DNA of 46,688 nucleotides from a virus, in the IMG/VR virus record IMGVR_UViG_3300044620_001600, positions 1 to 46,688 of that record; one strand, 5' to 3'. A model generated the notes under the pieces. It was given only the letters and a program-made list of their open reading frames with translations. It had not been told where the DNA came from and searched no databases. Positions 45,462-46,688 of this stretch are shown in pieces (position 1 is the first letter of the stretch; each line of letters begins with the position of its first letter). The translations under genes were made by a program, and so were the position numbers.

Positions 45462-45618
45462 GTTTCCTCAGCTATACACTTTCTATGGAGACAAATATTT
45501 TGTATTGAAATTTTATATTTATAGGTTTCGGTTGGAGACGACACTATTAATATAGATCAACCAACCATAAACGTCAAGTCTTTGGATAGAATTATTTATA
45601 TAAGTATTTTTTATTGAC

Positions 45619-46338
45619 ATGGAACTAAAACTAACCCGCGCTGAATTAGAGATATTGCTACAGACCCGTCATCCTACCGACGAGGAGATGTCGTTAATCA
45701 ATCAATTCAAACCCTACGGACTCGATCCGTGGGAATCATCGGAACTGATGCGATTTGCTTTAATTGCTTCAAATAACTTAATTCACGGTTCTGGCCAGGT
45801 ATGGGATAAAAATGTTTTAGAAACTATGGTGGCTAGTTATCCCGGATGCGCCTTGATGATCGATCATGAATGGGAAGATCAGACCAAAACTTTTGGGATG
45901 ATCTATGATTCTTTTATTTATTCCTTGCCTCGTGTAAGCAAGGAAGGGATAGTGCGAATCCTCGAAAAATCTCCTAATCCAAGCGAAGATTATCGAATAA
46001 TCCAAAAAGACGGCTATCATCAGGTCTTGGTCTTTGGATTTGCAGAAGCGACCCACCCGATTGTTTCAGAGATTTCCTATGGCAGAAAAGCCGATGTTTC
46101 AATGGGGGGAATTTTTTATGGCGAGTCGATTTGTCCTATCTGCGATATTCCTTACAGTGATCCTAAATGTCCCCACTACCCCCCGTATATGGCAGGGCTA
46201 GTAGATGAAGAAACGCTAACCCCTTACTATCGCCGTTCCGGAAAAATGGATTCTATCGAATGCAGTTTTGTTGCTAATAACAATTGTCGTCAGGCGAGAT
46301 TGATAGATTCTCGTCTCAATACTTTTGTTTTTTCCTAA
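45619..46338 (+). CDS. Prohead maturation protease-like protein with zinc-finger insert (239 aa)
   Basis: NNLIHGSGQVWDKNVLETMV and CALMIDHEWEDQTKTFGMIY (His83) correspond to the herpesvirus-type prohead protease core, and KADVSMGGIFYG (Ser161) to its serine motif. A four-ligand zinc site (C172, C175, C184, H186) directly follows, seen in related phage proteases. It should cleave the scaffold and capsid subunits. The gene has no clear ribosome binding site. Confidence 0.72.
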   Translation: MELKLTRAELEILLQTRHPTDEEMSLINQFKPYGLDPWESSELMRFALIASNNLIHGSGQVWDKNVLETMVASYPGCALMIDHEWEDQTKTFGMIYDSFIYSLPRVSKEGIVRILEKSPNPSEDYRIIQKDGYHQVLVFGFAEATHPIVSEISYGRKADVSMGGIFYGESICPICDIPYSDPKCPHYPPYMAGLVDEETLTPYYRRSGKMDSIECSFVANNNCRQARLIDSRLNTFVFS

Positions 46339-46339
46339 A

Positions 46340-46353
46340 ACAGAAAGTTCTGT
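46340..46353. promoter_or_regulatory. ACAGAAAGTTCTGT palindrome
   Basis: Thirteen of 14 bases match the palindrome at 26710-26723 in front of the RHH regulator gene. It stands 40 bp before the ATG of the gene at 46393, in the gap after the protease gene. Confidence 0.55.
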
Positions 46354-46370
46354 AGTACAATTATATCTAA

Positions 46371-46395
46371 TAGTTAGTGATCAGTAATCAGTAAT
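46371..46395 (+). repeat. TAGTGATCAGTAATCAGTAATG repeat
   Basis: A variant of the CAGTTATCAG dispersed repeats. Its last bases form the start codon of the next gene. Confidence 0.5.
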
Positions 46396-46688
46396 GAAAA
46401 GTACCCTAAAAGAAATCAAACGGGTTACTCCCGTAGTTATTAAAGATTCAGCAGAAGGAAGTGATGCTCCTTCTCAAGAAGAAATCTACGCCCTGACTCA
46501 AAAAGCCACTTTTCGAGGTGATTTAAAGTCTTCTGGAAGTGGTGTACCAGTCAAAAATTCTGACCCTGATCCCACTCCCGTCCCAGTCTTTGATCCCAAA
46601 GCGATTCAAGAGATTGTCAAAAACACCGTAGCAGAAACCGTAGCTTCGGTAAAGCAAGCGATGGAATTAGACAAACAATCTGCATTAG
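46393..46688 (+). CDS. Probable scaffold or capsid-associated protein, 5' part (98+ aa)
   Basis: Open from ATG 46393 to the window edge. The start is basic (MKSTLKEIKRVTPVVIKDSA), followed by an acidic and Pro-rich section (NSDPDPTPVPVFDPKAIQEI) and a helix (VAETVASVKQAMELDKQSAL). A helical, low-complexity protein just after the protease and presumably before the major capsid gene suggests a scaffold. The end is not seen. Confidence 0.55.

Overview
The window is one contiguous block of a cyanobacterial siphovirus or prophage genome, AT-rich and with almost every gene on the + strand. Evidence for the phage: a tail-assembly chaperone frameshift, a giant tape measure, an NlpC/P60 tail peptidase, a J/GTA-type tail hub, DUF2460 and DUF2163 baseplate genes, a holin-like protein with a GH19 endolysin, and a portal, MuF-like and prohead-protease head module. 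Evidence for a cyanobacterial host is softer: intergenic CAGTTATCAG repeats, a choice-of-anchor-type adhesin domain and the general style of the small proteins. A divergent HTH repressor and a Gp3-like (recombination directionality factor family) protein suggest a temperate lifestyle. No terminase, major capsid protein, integrase or DNA polymerase was recognised, so the window is only part of the genome.

Layout. 1-11236: tail chaperone pair joined by a -1 frameshift, a 3414-aa tape measure carrying several cell-wall-active domains, and a NlpC/P60 protein. 11243-12532: a two-gene cassette bracketed by identical 39-bp direct repeats, then a small secreted protein. 12533-13294: an intergenic region with a 230-bp element that recurs at 20750, two hairpins and a hidden minus-strand 46-aa ribbon-helix-helix gene. 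13295-16170: the accessory island of main interest, a TnpB-like/Cas12-like nuclease followed without a gap by a five-repeat CRISPR array. 16194-17667: small membrane proteins and a tRNA-Tyr with its own promoter. 17703-20006: the tail hub. 20007-21109: a broken gene, a small minus-strand gene and a regulatory region. 21110-25967: early operon (Gp3-like, ParB-like, three tandem paralogues). 26011-26979: repressor and divergent RHH gene with shared operators. 27120-34769: primase-helicase, small genes and an SF2 helicase. 34744-39539: fibre, adhesin and baseplate genes. 39608-40870: lysis genes. 41241-46688: portal, methyltransferase, head genes and the start of a probable scaffold or capsid-linked gene.

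The most unusual feature is a compact CRISPR-Cas12-like locus carried by the phage in its tail module. The 558-aa effector keeps the RuvC D/E/D residues and the zinc finger of TnpB. Its stop codon lies inside the first CRISPR repeat. The 3' part of its own reading frame holds a 27-nt anti-repeat matching the reverse complement of the repeat at 25 of 27 positions. This looks like a tracrRNA embedded in the effector gene, in the place where TnpB genes encode their omega RNA. There is no cas1 or cas2. The promoter copy in front of the effector matches one that overlaps the start codon of the 46-aa RHH gene, so expression may be under phage control.
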